The position numbers and the translations under genes were made by a program. DNA of 64,000 nucleotides. Source: Chlorobium chlorochromatii (GTDB taxonomy: Bacteria > Bacteroidota > Chlorobiia > Chlorobiales > Chlorobiaceae). Location of the stretch: the NCBI GenBank assembly GCA_020721255.1, contig DYND01000001.1:104318-168317 (forward strand), in the 5' to 3' direction. The notes beneath the pieces were generated by a model that saw only the letters and a list, made by a program, of their open reading frames with translations, ran no database searches and had not been told where the DNA came from. This document shows positions 49,432 through 59,159 of this stretch, in pieces (positions within the stretch are counted from its first letter, which is position 1; each line of letters starts with the position of its first letter).

Positions 49432-50757
49432 ATGAACTCAAATGCTGCTAACCTGCAACTTATTCTCGATTGGCTGAAGAAGAGTGTATCGTCTTCTCTC
49501 CGCGTATATCTCGAACAAATTGGCTGTCTTGATCGAAGACCATTAAGCTTTTTCAGTGATAATTCATGGCTGGCCAGTTTTATGGAACGCCATAATCCCT
49601 GCTATGAGGAATTTGCAATCTTGATGTTAGCTTTGGTCCCCCATATCCTCCCTGATTTCTTCAATCAAATTATTGCCGAACATCTCCCCGAAGGCGGAGA
49701 TTTCCCCGAATTCGGTGGAGTCAAAGGTGCAAACCACAGGGGAATACTCCCGACAGGCGAGACTGCCCAATTTATCCTTGCAGGAAACGATATAGAAAAG
49801 CGTCTTGAGGTTCAGAGCATCCTTGGCAGTGAGCACTGGTTTATGAAAGAGCACATTCTCTGGCTGGAATCGGTTCGTGAAGGCGAACCGGCAATGAGCG
49901 GCCGCTTGATTCTCAACCCGGAGGTGGTTGAACAACTCACGAACGGCACCGTCAGCAAACCCCGCTTCAGTATGGAGTTCACGGCTGAATACATTGAGAC
50001 TGCAATGGAATGGGACGATCTTGTTCTGCCGTCAGTCACCTTGCAGCAGATCCGCGAAATAGAGAACTGGATTACCCATAATGACACCCTGCTGCATGAG
50101 TGGGGAATGAAGAAAAGAATCAAGCCCGGCTACCGTGCCTTGTTTTATGGACCTCCGGGCACAGGCAAAACACTGACGGCAAGCCTGCTGGGCAAGCAGA
50201 CCGGAAAGGAGGTCTTCCGTATCGATTTGTCACGGGTCGTATCAAAATACATCGGGGAGACTGAAAAAAACCTTTCGAGACTTTTCGACAAGGCTGAAAA
50301 TAAAAACTGGATTCTCTTCTTTGATGAAGCCGATGCGCTCTTCGGCAAACGGACAGAGATTCATGATGCTCACGACAAATATGCCAATCAGGAAGTCGCA
50401 TATCTGTTGCAGCGTATTGAAAGCTACAACGGTCTCGTTATTCTGGCTACCAACCGCCGAAACAATATTGATGAAGCGTTTGCCCGTCGATTTCAAACGA
50501 TCATCCAGTTTCCAATGCCAAAGGCCGGTGAGCGGCATCAAATATGGGTCAAAACACTGCCTCATCAAATGATGTTCGATGCAGATATCGATTGGCAGAA
50601 GATAGCCACACGCTTTGAACTCTCCGGCGCGGGAATACTGAATGTTGTCCATTATTGTGCCATTGAATCGCTGGCAAATCCGGAAGAACCGCTTAATGCA
50701 AAAGGGCTTGAAAACGCAATTATCCGAGAATTTATCAAAGACGGGAAGGTGGTGTAA
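49432..50757 (+). CDS. AAA+ ATPase of eCIS (Afp15-like)
   Basis: Walker A FYGPPGTGKTLTASLLG, Walker B WILFFDEADALFGKR. Confidence 0.9.
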   Translation: MNSNAANLQLILDWLKKSVSSSLRVYLEQIGCLDRRPLSFFSDNSWLASFMERHNPCYEEFAILMLALVPHILPDFFNQIIAEHLPEGGDFPEFGGVKGANHRGILPTGETAQFILAGNDIEKRLEVQSILGSEHWFMKEHILWLESVREGEPAMSGRLILNPEVVEQLTNGTVSKPRFSMEFTAEYIETAMEWDDLVLPSVTLQQIREIENWITHNDTLLHEWGMKKRIKPGYRALFYGPPGTGKTLTASLLGKQTGKEVFRIDLSRVVSKYIGETEKNLSRLFDKAENKNWILFFDEADALFGKRTEIHDAHDKYANQEVAYLLQRIESYNGLVILATNRRNNIDEAFARRFQTIIQFPMPKAGERHQIWVKTLPHQMMFDADIDWQKIATRFELSGAGILNVVHYCAIESLANPEEPLNAKGLENAIIREFIKDGKVV

Positions 50758-51005
50758 CGGATTTATTCGCAAATCAAGCCGTTTTTCAGAATTGGGCTGT
50801 TCAGACCGATGATTCCTCCTATTGCTGGGGATGCGTGAAGGTTGTAAGCAGCTCACAATTCCGCCTTTTTTCTTACATTCACTCACTATCAAAACTTGAA
50901 GATTTTCTGTTGCTAATGGCAATGGGTATCTCCATGTTTTTAGCGTCATACGCTATGCGCTCTTGACTGTAACAGTATCCGATTTTTACTCTTTATCTCA
51001 CGATT

Positions 51006-51734
51006 ATGATCTCATTTATTGATGTTGACCTTGCACTTGATAAAAAGCCTGTATTCAATGGTTTGAACCTCTCCATTCAGCAGGGAGAGCTTGTCTATAT
51101 TGTTGGTAAAAGTGGTATGGGGAAATCGACGCTCCTTAAATCGCTCTATATGGATATCAAGCCCATAAAAGGGGAAATACGCATTGCTGGATACAGCTCT
51201 CGAACCATTAAAAAACGTCAGATTCCGCTGTTGCGTCGCAGACTTGGTATTATTTTTCAGGACTTTCGTTTGCTTGAAGATCGTAATGTGTATGACAACT
51301 TGGCGTTTGTGCTTAAAGTCACAGGGGTTAAGGAGGCGCTTATCAAAGATCAGGTGATGAACGCCCTCGAAAGTGTAGGGCTTGAACGTGCCGCCAAGTT
51401 GATGCCATTACGCTTGTCGGGCGGCGAGCAGCAGCGTATTGCTATTGCCCGTGCATTAGTGCGCGAACCACTGGTTATCCTTGCTGATGAACCTACCGGC
51501 CATCTCGATCCCGATACGTCGCTTGAAATTCTCGATTATCTGAAGCGTATTAATCAGAAAACCATTACCGTGATTATTGGTACTCACGACTACGAGCTGG
51601 TATGGCATTCACCATATCGTACCCTGCAAATCAGCGGGCAGAACCTTGTTGAAACCACCATTAAACCTTCGCTGCAAGGTCTTCGACCAACCTCACCGAC
51701 ACTCCAAGCCGTTGGTGATGTTCTGCAACATTGA
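51006..51734 (+). CDS. FtsE-like ABC transporter ATP-binding protein
   Basis: [43 protein letters not shown]. Confidence 0.85.
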   Translation: MISFIDVDLALDKKPVFNGLNLSIQQGELVYIVGKSGMGKSTLLKSLYMDIKPIKGEIRIAGYSSRTIKKRQIPLLRRRLGIIFQDFRLLEDRNVYDNLAFVLKVTGVKEALIKDQVMNALESVGLERAAKLMPLRLSGGEQQRIAIARALVREPLVILADEPTGHLDPDTSLEILDYLKRINQKTITVIIGTHDYELVWHSPYRTLQISGQNLVETTIKPSLQGLRPTSPTLQAVGDVLQH

Positions 51735-51743
51735 TCAGGAAAT

Positions 51744-52220
51744 ATGCCAAACAAGAATTCGGAGAAGTCTCATCCCATTATAAGAACAGCCGTGGAAACT
51801 GATGTGCCGCACTGTGCCGCACTGCTTGCGATTCTCTTCAGCCAAGAGCGCGAATTTGCTCCTGATGTTGATGCGCAGTCGCGAGCACTTGATCTTATTA
51901 TACAAAGGCCTGAGCTTGGACGTATTTTTGTCGCCGAGGTTGATGGTGATGTACAGGGGATGGTGATGCTACTCTTTACGATCAGTACTTTTCTTGGGCA
52001 AAAGGTTGCAATGCTTGAAGATATGGTTGTTGCGCCCGCGTGGCGCGGCAAGGGAGTGGGTTCGCAGTTGATCGATCATGCTGAGGCATTTGCGCGTCAA
52101 GAACGTTTGGGGCGTATAACGCTCTTGACTGATGGTGATAATGAGGTCGGTCAACGTTTTTACCGCGCAAAAGGTTTTACGCCATCAAAGATGGTTGTGT
52201 TTCGGAAGCTGTTGCAATAA
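51744..52220 (+). CDS. GNAT-family N-acetyltransferase
   Basis: AMLEDMVVAPAWRGKGVGSQLIDHAEAFARQ acetyl-CoA binding motif. Confidence 0.88.
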   Translation: MPNKNSEKSHPIIRTAVETDVPHCAALLAILFSQEREFAPDVDAQSRALDLIIQRPELGRIFVAEVDGDVQGMVMLLFTISTFLGQKVAMLEDMVVAPAWRGKGVGSQLIDHAEAFARQERLGRITLLTDGDNEVGQRFYRAKGFTPSKMVVFRKLLQ

Positions 52221-53442
52221 GTGCCGCTTTACGGGCAGGATAGAGGCTGACAAGCAGTGTGAGCAAGATGGAGGTGATTGCAACAATCACAAAGTCGCCC
52301 GCTTGCATCTGTACAGGATAGGTATCGATAATGAAGGCGCTTGTTGAGGGAAGTGGAACGAATCCAAAAAGCTCTTGCAGTGTGCATATTCCCCAAGCCA
52401 GCAGCACTCCGGCAAGTGTGCCAACCACACCGGTTGCTCCTCCCTGTGCAATAAAAATCGCCATAACATGTGATTTTTCCATACCGAGGCAACGCAAATA
52501 AAAAAGCTCACGCTGTTTATCGATGGCGGTCATGGCAAGCGAGCCCGTAAGGCTGAGCGATGCCACCAGCACAATCAGCATAAGAATGGTAAAACTTGCC
52601 CACTTCTCAAGCTGCATAACGGCAAAAATATTGCTGTATTTTTCATCAAGTGTTCGTACTCGGCAACTGCTTTTGAGCGAACTTTGTGCCAGCCATGCAC
52701 GCACCCTTTTTGTCAATGCTTCACGCGACGCATTATTATCATTCCGAATATCTACCTTGATATCAATACCTGTGCAGGAGTTTGCGCCAAGCAGAAGAAC
52801 CCGCTGAGCGAACTTGTTTGAGGTGAGCACATAACGGTCATCAAAGAGCTTTTGCAGCGAAAAAGTTGACCAGACGCGGCTCTCAGGAATATTGAGCGCC
52901 GGCATAAGATAAGGCTGCTCCAGCGCTTCAAGCCCGAGTGAAATAAGTTCCGGACTGAACAGTTTCACCGCACGATCTCCATATAAATGAGCGCGATACG
53001 CCAGCAGTTCACCAACAGCAATGGTTTCCTCCGTGAACAGAGGTTGCTTTGCATGAATCTGTTGCATCAATCGCCCATGCGCTGCATTGCTTAATCCTTT
53101 CACCATCACCAGTTCAGTGGTATAGTCAGTCGCGAGCATCGCCTCACCTTCAGCATACGGTTCAGCCGATGCAACGCCATCAATTGCCCGTATCGCCTGC
53201 AATAAGCTCTCCGACACAGCAATGGTTCTTCCATCAACGGCAATAATCTGCACGGGACTTTCGATGGTGATAAAAAGGTCGCGGGCAAGTTTCTGGAAAC
53301 CATTCAACACGCTCATCACCACCAGCAGTGTGCTGACGCCAACCACAATTCCAGCCAGGCTGATTGCCGAAATGACATTGATAATGCGGAATCGCTTACG
53401 GGCAAAGCTGAATCGCTGTGCAATCCAAAAGGCTGCATTCAT
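52177..53442 (-). CDS. ABC transporter permease, LolC/LolE family
   Basis: FARKRFRIINVISAISLAGIVVGVSTLLVVMSVLNGFQK N-terminus and MacB/LolE-type C-terminal TMs. Confidence 0.85.
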   Translation of the reverse strand: MNAAFWIAQRFSFARKRFRIINVISAISLAGIVVGVSTLLVVMSVLNGFQKLARDLFITIESPVQIIAVDGRTIAVSESLLQAIRAIDGVASAEPYAEGEAMLATDYTTELVMVKGLSNAAHGRLMQQIHAKQPLFTEETIAVGELLAYRAHLYGDRAVKLFSPELISLGLEALEQPYLMPALNIPESRVWSTFSLQKLFDDRYVLTSNKFAQRVLLLGANSCTGIDIKVDIRNDNNASREALTKRVRAWLAQSSLKSSCRVRTLDEKYSNIFAVMQLEKWASFTILMLIVLVASLSLTGSLAMTAIDKQRELFYLRCLGMEKSHVMAIFIAQGGATGVVGTLAGVLLAWGICTLQELFGFVPLPSTSAFIIDTYPVQMQAGDFVIVAITSILLTLLVSLYPARKAALIATASETQPSLMA

Positions 53443-53446
53443 ACGC

Positions 53447-54718
53447 TCATGCTCCCAATGCCGTGCCGGGTTTCAGCGAGGCTGCAATTTTTGCCGGTAC
53501 AAACGCAAAGAGTAACGTCAGCGCCATAACCGACAGCGACACCACAACGTAATCCGAAGGATTGATCAGCAACGGCACATGGTTAATGAAATAGCTCTTT
53601 TCAGGCAGTGTAATAAAGTGAAAGCGCATCTCCAGCAGCGAGAATGACAAGGCAAGCAGGTTTCCTAAAGCAATACCTGAAAGGGAAATAAGAAAAGCTT
53701 GCACCAAAAAGAGTCGTCTGATTTTCGATGGTTTCAAACCAAGTGCGCTGAGCATCCCGATTTCACGAGTTTTTTCAATCATCAGAACCAGCAATGTCGA
53801 TATTATGTTAAAGACTGCCACAATGGTGATAGTAACAATCAAAAGAGGTGTCATGTTTTGCTGCAACTTCAGCCACTCAAAGAGATTGGCGTAACGATCG
53901 AAGACCGTCATGCCATAAAATGGAGAACCAAGTCTCTTTACCACGCTCTGCACTGTCTCCGTTAACTCATCAAACCGATGCACATTGGCGTCGAAGCCGC
54001 TGATCATTTCCGGTGTACTCTGCTTCTGTAATGCTCTCAAATCGGCAAACATCACCCTGTCATCAAAGCCCTCCTGCAAACCGGTATCATAAATGCCACG
54101 GATGATGCCAACATCCACCTTCAACGATGAAAGCAGCTCAAGTACCGTGGTTGAGTTGTTCATCACATGCTGTGTTGCTGCATTGTCGCCAAGCCCCACC
54201 AGCATCACTCGTTGCCCTACCCGAAGCTTCATATTGTCAGCAAGCGGCTGCCCGGCATAGAGCGGAATCGCATTCGGTTGATCAGGCAACGTTGCCGTGC
54301 CCTGCTTGAGGAATTTATGCAGAAATTGTTGACGTTGTTGTTCAGTAACTCCCTTAACCATAACAGGTTTACTACGCCAGAGCCTATCATCCGAACCATC
54401 ACGGCTGCGCAGTACATAACTCTTTTCAAGAAACGGAGAGAGCTCGGCAATATTGGGATGAGCGGCAATGGTTGCCATATCGGAGCGGTGCTCTGCAAAA
54501 AGCAGCTCATTCGGCTGGCGAATTTGCAGATGAGCACTGAAACTGATGAGCTTCTGTTCAATGCTATTCGCAAAGCCGTTTACAATTGAGAGCGTCAAAA
54601 TCAGCGCTGCCGTACCAATCGCAATGCCCAGCACCGCCATCAGGACTATAAAGGTTGGTTTTGAAGCCGAACGTTGTTTAAACGCAAACCGCTGCGCTAT
54701 ATACAGTTCCGGCTTCAT
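53447..54718 (-). CDS. ABC transporter permease, LolC/LolE family
   Basis: PTFIVLMAVLGIAIGTAALILTLSIVNGFANSIEQKLISFSAHLQI; LMIEKTREIGMLSALGLKPSKIRRLFLVQAF. Confidence 0.87.
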   Translation of the reverse strand: MKPELYIAQRFAFKQRSASKPTFIVLMAVLGIAIGTAALILTLSIVNGFANSIEQKLISFSAHLQIRQPNELLFAEHRSDMATIAAHPNIAELSPFLEKSYVLRSRDGSDDRLWRSKPVMVKGVTEQQRQQFLHKFLKQGTATLPDQPNAIPLYAGQPLADNMKLRVGQRVMLVGLGDNAATQHVMNNSTTVLELLSSLKVDVGIIRGIYDTGLQEGFDDRVMFADLRALQKQSTPEMISGFDANVHRFDELTETVQSVVKRLGSPFYGMTVFDRYANLFEWLKLQQNMTPLLIVTITIVAVFNIISTLLVLMIEKTREIGMLSALGLKPSKIRRLFLVQAFLISLSGIALGNLLALSFSLLEMRFHFITLPEKSYFINHVPLLINPSDYVVVSLSVMALTLLFAFVPAKIAASLKPGTALGA

Positions 54719-56016
54719 CCCTCGCTTTGTTGAATCTCTTCAAGAGCATCGAACGTCATCACGCAATTTCTTCCTGATGCTTTGGCTTTATACAACGCCC
54801 TATCAGCATTGCTGATGAGCGTATGCCAGTCGAGCGCATTATCGGGAAACGTTGCAACACCAATACTTACGGTCAAAAAAGCCTCAGGACGTCCATCAGC
54901 AAAGGGAAATGGCGTTTCACTGATAATCAAGCGCAGACGCTGGGCAATATCGTGAGCAATGTGCGTTGTCGTTTTCGGGAAAAGCAGTGCAAATTCATCG
55001 CCACCAAAACGCGACGGTACATCGTAAGCCCTGCACTCGTTGCGCATCACCTCGGCCAGTGCTTTCAGAACCTGATCGCCCAGTACATGACCGTTCGAAT
55101 CGTTGTAAAGCTTGAAGTGGTCGATATCAATCATAGCAAGCGATACCTTATCGTTCAGGCGTTTTGCCCGTTCAATATCAATAATCAAATGCTCCTTGAA
55201 ATGGCGATAGTTGTACAGATTGGTCTTCTCATCGCGAATATAAATTTCATCGAGCTTCTTGTTTTTCGCATCAATATCGCCGCAAAACTTCATAATCGAC
55301 TCAGTGATCTGTGTAATATCGCTGGAGTGGTCGGTATCCGTCAGCTCCTTTTTCATCTCAGCCGCAGTATCCCGAATACTTTCAGGAATATTGCGATTCA
55401 GCAGCTTCAACTGCGCAACAAGCTGTGCAAGCGGAATAAGCGTCTGGCGATAGTTGTTGTGCAGCATCCAGCCCGCCGTAATGCTGAGACTGAGCAATAC
55501 CACAAGAATGAAAAAGAGAAAATATTCATTGATAATAAGCAGTTGTACCGACGCTTTTTTCGATTCGATTTTTGCTGTTTCAATGCTTTTTTGCAGTTCA
55601 AGCGTAAATTGCTCCAGATTTTTGCCCGAGAGTGCGGCTGGCCACTGCAGCAATGTTGTCCGTAAGGAAGGGAATGCCGGTAAATCGGCTTGCTGCATCT
55701 CAACAGCAATTTTTTCATATTTCAGTCGAATCACCTTCTGCTGCTCATGGCTGATCGATATCGCACCCTGTTCGCCACCTGTTTGCGGATTGTGCCAACT
55801 GCGTGATACTCCACACTCAAGCAATTTTCCTCTCAACTCAAGAAGGTCGAGATAACACGCCTGTTTTTTTTCAACAGCCTCAAGCTGTGCTTTTTGTCGT
55901 ACTATAAAACCAGCAGTACCAGCAATCACAATAATCATACTGATGGTTCCAGTAAGAACAATCGCGCGTAACGGTGAAATTTTTTTAATGGCCTGTATGG
56001 CTCTCAACATAGACAA
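54715..56016 (-). CDS. Membrane-bound GGDEF diguanylate cyclase
   Basis: SRFGGDEFALLFPK; RAYD I-site five residues before GGDEF; two TM segments flank an N-terminal sensor region. Confidence 0.92.
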   Translation of the reverse strand: MSMLRAIQAIKKISPLRAIVLTGTISMIIVIAGTAGFIVRQKAQLEAVEKKQACYLDLLELRGKLLECGVSRSWHNPQTGGEQGAISISHEQQKVIRLKYEKIAVEMQQADLPAFPSLRTTLLQWPAALSGKNLEQFTLELQKSIETAKIESKKASVQLLIINEYFLFFILVVLLSLSITAGWMLHNNYRQTLIPLAQLVAQLKLLNRNIPESIRDTAAEMKKELTDTDHSSDITQITESIMKFCGDIDAKNKKLDEIYIRDEKTNLYNYRHFKEHLIIDIERAKRLNDKVSLAMIDIDHFKLYNDSNGHVLGDQVLKALAEVMRNECRAYDVPSRFGGDEFALLFPKTTTHIAHDIAQRLRLIISETPFPFADGRPEAFLTVSIGVATFPDNALDWHTLISNADRALYKAKASGRNCVMTFDALEEIQQSEG

Positions 56017-56233
56017 CTCTGTTCAAATAAGGGAAATTCCCGGCATATTTGCCTTTTCCATCTACTCTTCAGTATGTGGGAAACACAATATAACACTTGA
56101 ACAGGCTACTCTGTTCTCTTTGCATCAAGCTTTTCCGTTGCAGCGCCATACTACCACCAGTAGCGCTTCCTGAATGCAGCTGTCGCGGTCTTTCCCAACA
56201 CCTCCGTTTCAAGCACTTTAATCGTCCTATGCT

Positions 56234-56520
56234 ATGCATATCCCTTTAAACCAATTTGAAAACTATATCGACGAAACCATTTTGACTCGAGGGTTTGCAT
56301 ACTTTCAAAAAGGACATGTGCATGAACCTGAAGAGATAAAATCCGGTGACTATCAAACTATGGGGTACTGTATGCAAAAATAGTGCAGCACAATTGTTTA
56401 TACACCATGGCGGAGCAGCAATCGTCAGAATATATGCGTTTCTTGTTTATGGAATTCTTTATCCAAAACGAGACTATTTCGAGATATTTAAAAAACATAT
56501 AGAGCCGGAAAAGTGAGAAG
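56234..56520 (+). pseudogene. Remnant of a small gene (possibly SWIM-type protein N-terminus)
   Basis: MHIPLNQFENYIDETILTRGFAYFQKGHVHEPEEIKSGDYQTMGYCMQK* stops early; readable fragments continue out of frame. Confidence 0.45.
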
Positions 56521-56566
56521 TGTTTTTAGAGGATTATAATGGAGTAAAGGGTTTTGGAGGGTTGTT

Positions 56567-56630
56567 CATAAGGTTTTCCTTTACTTACGATACGGCTTAG
56601 TTAAAGAAAACGGCTTTTCCTTAACTAAGG
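56567..56630. repeat. Direct repeat R1 flanking fic, containing a 15-bp-arm palindrome (56596-56629)
   Basis: cataaggttttcctttacttacgatacggCTTAGTTAAAGAAAAcggcTTTTCCTTAACTAAG. Confidence 0.85.
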
Positions 56631-57754
56631 AAGAGATTAAGGTAACGCTCAAAAGCATACATACGCCCTCGTTGTTGCCCTGTAATTTCAATCAGAATTT
56701 TTTTATCAACGAGTGTCTGAATTAACGTATTTGCTGTTGGAGTACTTATTTCCAGTGCTTTTTCAAAGTCTGTTGCTTCTATCATCGGCTTGCTGTAGAG
56801 CAGTTGTAATGCTTTGTGAGCAGTGGTTGCCCGTTTACCCATTGTTAAAACTGACTCCTCAACCTCTGTTCGTAGCGTTAAAATCTGCCGAAATATATCT
56901 CTCCCTTTTGTTGCTGTTTGGGCAACACCATTAAGGAAAAATTTTACCCAATGAATCAAATCATTACTGATTCGTACTTGCATTAACGCATCGTAATAGC
57001 TGGCACGGTTTCGTTCAAAAAAGTCAGATAAGTACAACGATGGTTTACTGAGCAAGCCATGGTTTACTAAATACAATGGAATCAGCAATCGCCCTATACG
57101 GCCGTTTCCATCAAGAAAAGGGTGAATGGTTTCAAATTGATAATGGCTGATTGCAATGCGAACAAGATGGGGCACAACAATTTCCTTATTGTGCCAGAAT
57201 TTCTCTAAATCTCCCATAAGTTCAGCAACTCCATCGGGATGTGGTGGAATAAAGCTTGCATCGGTTAAACTCGAACCACCTATCCAATTTTGACTCACTC
57301 GAAACTCTCCTGGCTGTTTATACTCGCCACGCACTCCATGCAGTAAAACTTCATGCGTCTGCTTAAGCAAACGGTTCGAGAGAGGTAACTCGTTCAATGA
57401 GGCAATAGCTGTATTTACGGCATCAATGTAGTTTCGCACTTCTCGCCAATCGTCTCGTTTTTCAGGGCTGATTTGCTCTTCTGACAGTAGTGCCTCGTCA
57501 ATTCCTGTTTGGGTGCCCTCAATTTTGCTGGAAGTTTGCGCCTCTTTAACCACGTGCATTTGAATAAAGAGGTCGATATCGGGCACAATTAACGAGAAGG
57601 CATTAAGCTCGCCAAGTGCCCGGTTTGCTTGCTCCAATAGGGCGTTGATGGTTGGGTCTTCCCATCTCCATTCATGGTTGACTGGTATTGGTTCAAAGCT
57701 TTTATAGTGATAACGCTGTTGCCAGCGACCAGCTTTAAAATTCTCGAATTTCAT
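56621..57754 (-). CDS. Fic-domain protein (class II, SoFic-like) with C-terminal winged-helix domain
   Basis: HPFLDGNGRIGRLL Fic motif; SSKIEG inhibitory motif; C-terminal TPTANTLIQTLVDKKILIEITGQQRGRMYAFERYL wHTH. Confidence 0.92.
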   Translation of the reverse strand: MKFENFKAGRWQQRYHYKSFEPIPVNHEWRWEDPTINALLEQANRALGELNAFSLIVPDIDLFIQMHVVKEAQTSSKIEGTQTGIDEALLSEEQISPEKRDDWREVRNYIDAVNTAIASLNELPLSNRLLKQTHEVLLHGVRGEYKQPGEFRVSQNWIGGSSLTDASFIPPHPDGVAELMGDLEKFWHNKEIVVPHLVRIAISHYQFETIHPFLDGNGRIGRLLIPLYLVNHGLLSKPSLYLSDFFERNRASYYDALMQVRISNDLIHWVKFFLNGVAQTATKGRDIFRQILTLRTEVEESVLTMGKRATTAHKALQLLYSKPMIEATDFEKALEISTPTANTLIQTLVDKKILIEITGQQRGRMYAFERYLNLFLS

Positions 57755-57815
57755 AAAGTTTTCCTTTTCTTGCGGTACGGCTTAGTTAAAGAAAACTACT
57801 TTTCGTTAACTAAAG
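57752..57815. repeat. Direct repeat R2 flanking fic, containing the same palindrome (57781-57815)
   Basis: cataaagttttccttttcttgcggtacggCTTAGTTAAAGAAAActacTTTTCGTTAACTAAAG. Confidence 0.85.
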
Positions 57816-57969
57816 AAACATAATGAAATTCTAATTTCTATGTCATTCTTCACTACACTCAGAATTACATAGGCTCTCCAGCAAATATTGACGCTTGTTT
57901 TGTTACAAATTTCCAAAAATCTCTCTCAAGCTTTGAAAATCATTCAAAAAAAGTAGATATTTATATCAT

Positions 57970-57987
57970 TATGAATAGATATTCAAT
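57970..57987 (+). promoter_or_regulatory. ARG box (ArgR operator) upstream of argC
   Basis: TATGAATAGATATTCAAT matches 17/18 of consensus TNTGAATWWWWATTCANW. Confidence 0.75.
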
Positions 57988-58125
57988 ATAAAGGATGCAG
58001 AGCAAAAACGTCTTGTTTCGTTGACCTTCTCTGCCATCCTTTTTTATTTTTATAAATTAAATGGTTCAATCATTCAATTGAGTATCAGCTTGCAGCACTC
58101 AAATGAAATAGAAAGCATCAAAGAG

Positions 58126-59136
58126 ATGAAAAAATATTCAGTATCAATTATTGGAGCGTCAGGTTATTCAGGAGCTGAACTGACACGGTTGCTGCTACGC
58201 CACCCGATGGTTGAGCTGCAGGAGCTGTACGCGTTTTCAAATGCGGGCAATCGCGTCTCCGACCTCTATGCGGCATTGCATTGCGACAAGGTGTATAAGC
58301 CCTACAATGGCGAAACTGAGAGCGATATCTATTTTCTGGCACTGCCACACGGCGAGGCGCTTCAGCTTGTACCGTCGCTGGTTGCGGCGGGCAAAGTGGT
58401 TATCGACCTCTCTGGCGATTTCAGGCTGAAAAATATCGCAGAACATAAAGCGTTTTACAAGCAGGATAAGTCGCCATCAGCGGTTATGACCTATGGTATG
58501 CCGGAGCTGTTTCGTGAGAATATTATCAATACTCGTGCCATCAGCAATCCGGGTTGTTATGCCACAAGCATTATTCTTGGTTTAGCGCCACTCTTTCTTG
58601 GCGCAGAAAGCTCGATGGCGGTGCGTGCTGTCAACTGTACATCCACATCCGGTATTTCTGGTGCGGGGCGGAGCAGCAAAACCGAGCTCTCATTTTCAGA
58701 AATGAGTGAAAATATCCGTGCCTACAAGGTTGGCATGCACCAGCATACCCCTGAAATTATGCAGACACTTGGTACCTCTGCCACCAATCCATCGTTCGAT
58801 TTCACCTTTACGCCAATGATTGGTGCTCTGGTACGAGGCATTTACAGTGTGCTGAATATTCAGCTTGATCGTCCGGCTGAAGCCGATGAAATTTCATCAC
58901 TTTATCAGAGCTTCTACCAGAACGCCCCGTTTGTGCGCGTGCGCGGTACCATGACGGAAATCAAGCATGTCGCACATACCAATTTCTGTGACGTGCATCT
59001 TGCCCATGTAACAGCAAGCGGATCGCTGGTGATTGTTACCGCCATCGACAATTTGCTGAAAGGCGCAGCAGGGCAGGCGGTTCAGAATATGAATCTCATG
59101 CTTGGTATTGATGAGAGCACAGGTCTTCTCGGATGA
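58126..59136 (+). CDS. argC: N-acetyl-gamma-glutamyl-phosphate reductase
   Basis: [35 protein letters not shown] active site. Confidence 0.95.
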   Translation: MKKYSVSIIGASGYSGAELTRLLLRHPMVELQELYAFSNAGNRVSDLYAALHCDKVYKPYNGETESDIYFLALPHGEALQLVPSLVAAGKVVIDLSGDFRLKNIAEHKAFYKQDKSPSAVMTYGMPELFRENIINTRAISNPGCYATSIILGLAPLFLGAESSMAVRAVNCTSTSGISGAGRSSKTELSFSEMSENIRAYKVGMHQHTPEIMQTLGTSATNPSFDFTFTPMIGALVRGIYSVLNIQLDRPAEADEISSLYQSFYQNAPFVRVRGTMTEIKHVAHTNFCDVHLAHVTASGSLVIVTAIDNLLKGAAGQAVQNMNLMLGIDESTGLLG

Positions 59137-59159
59137 TACGCTGCTGTGCGTCGATCATT

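Noticed and set aside
26996-50757. Interpretation of the contractile cluster as a prophage or T6SS
   Set aside because: No capsid, portal, terminase, integrase, lysis or TssJLM genes; DUF4255, AAA+ ATPase and DUF4157 components are eCIS hallmarks.
50242-50949. 235-aa minus-strand ORF over the end of the AAA+ gene
   Set aside because: Overlaps the well-supported ATPase; no domain; likely chance ORF.
54823-55665. 280-aa plus-strand ORF opposite the GGDEF gene
   Set aside because: Antisense shadow; GGDEF protein motifs are intact on the minus strand.
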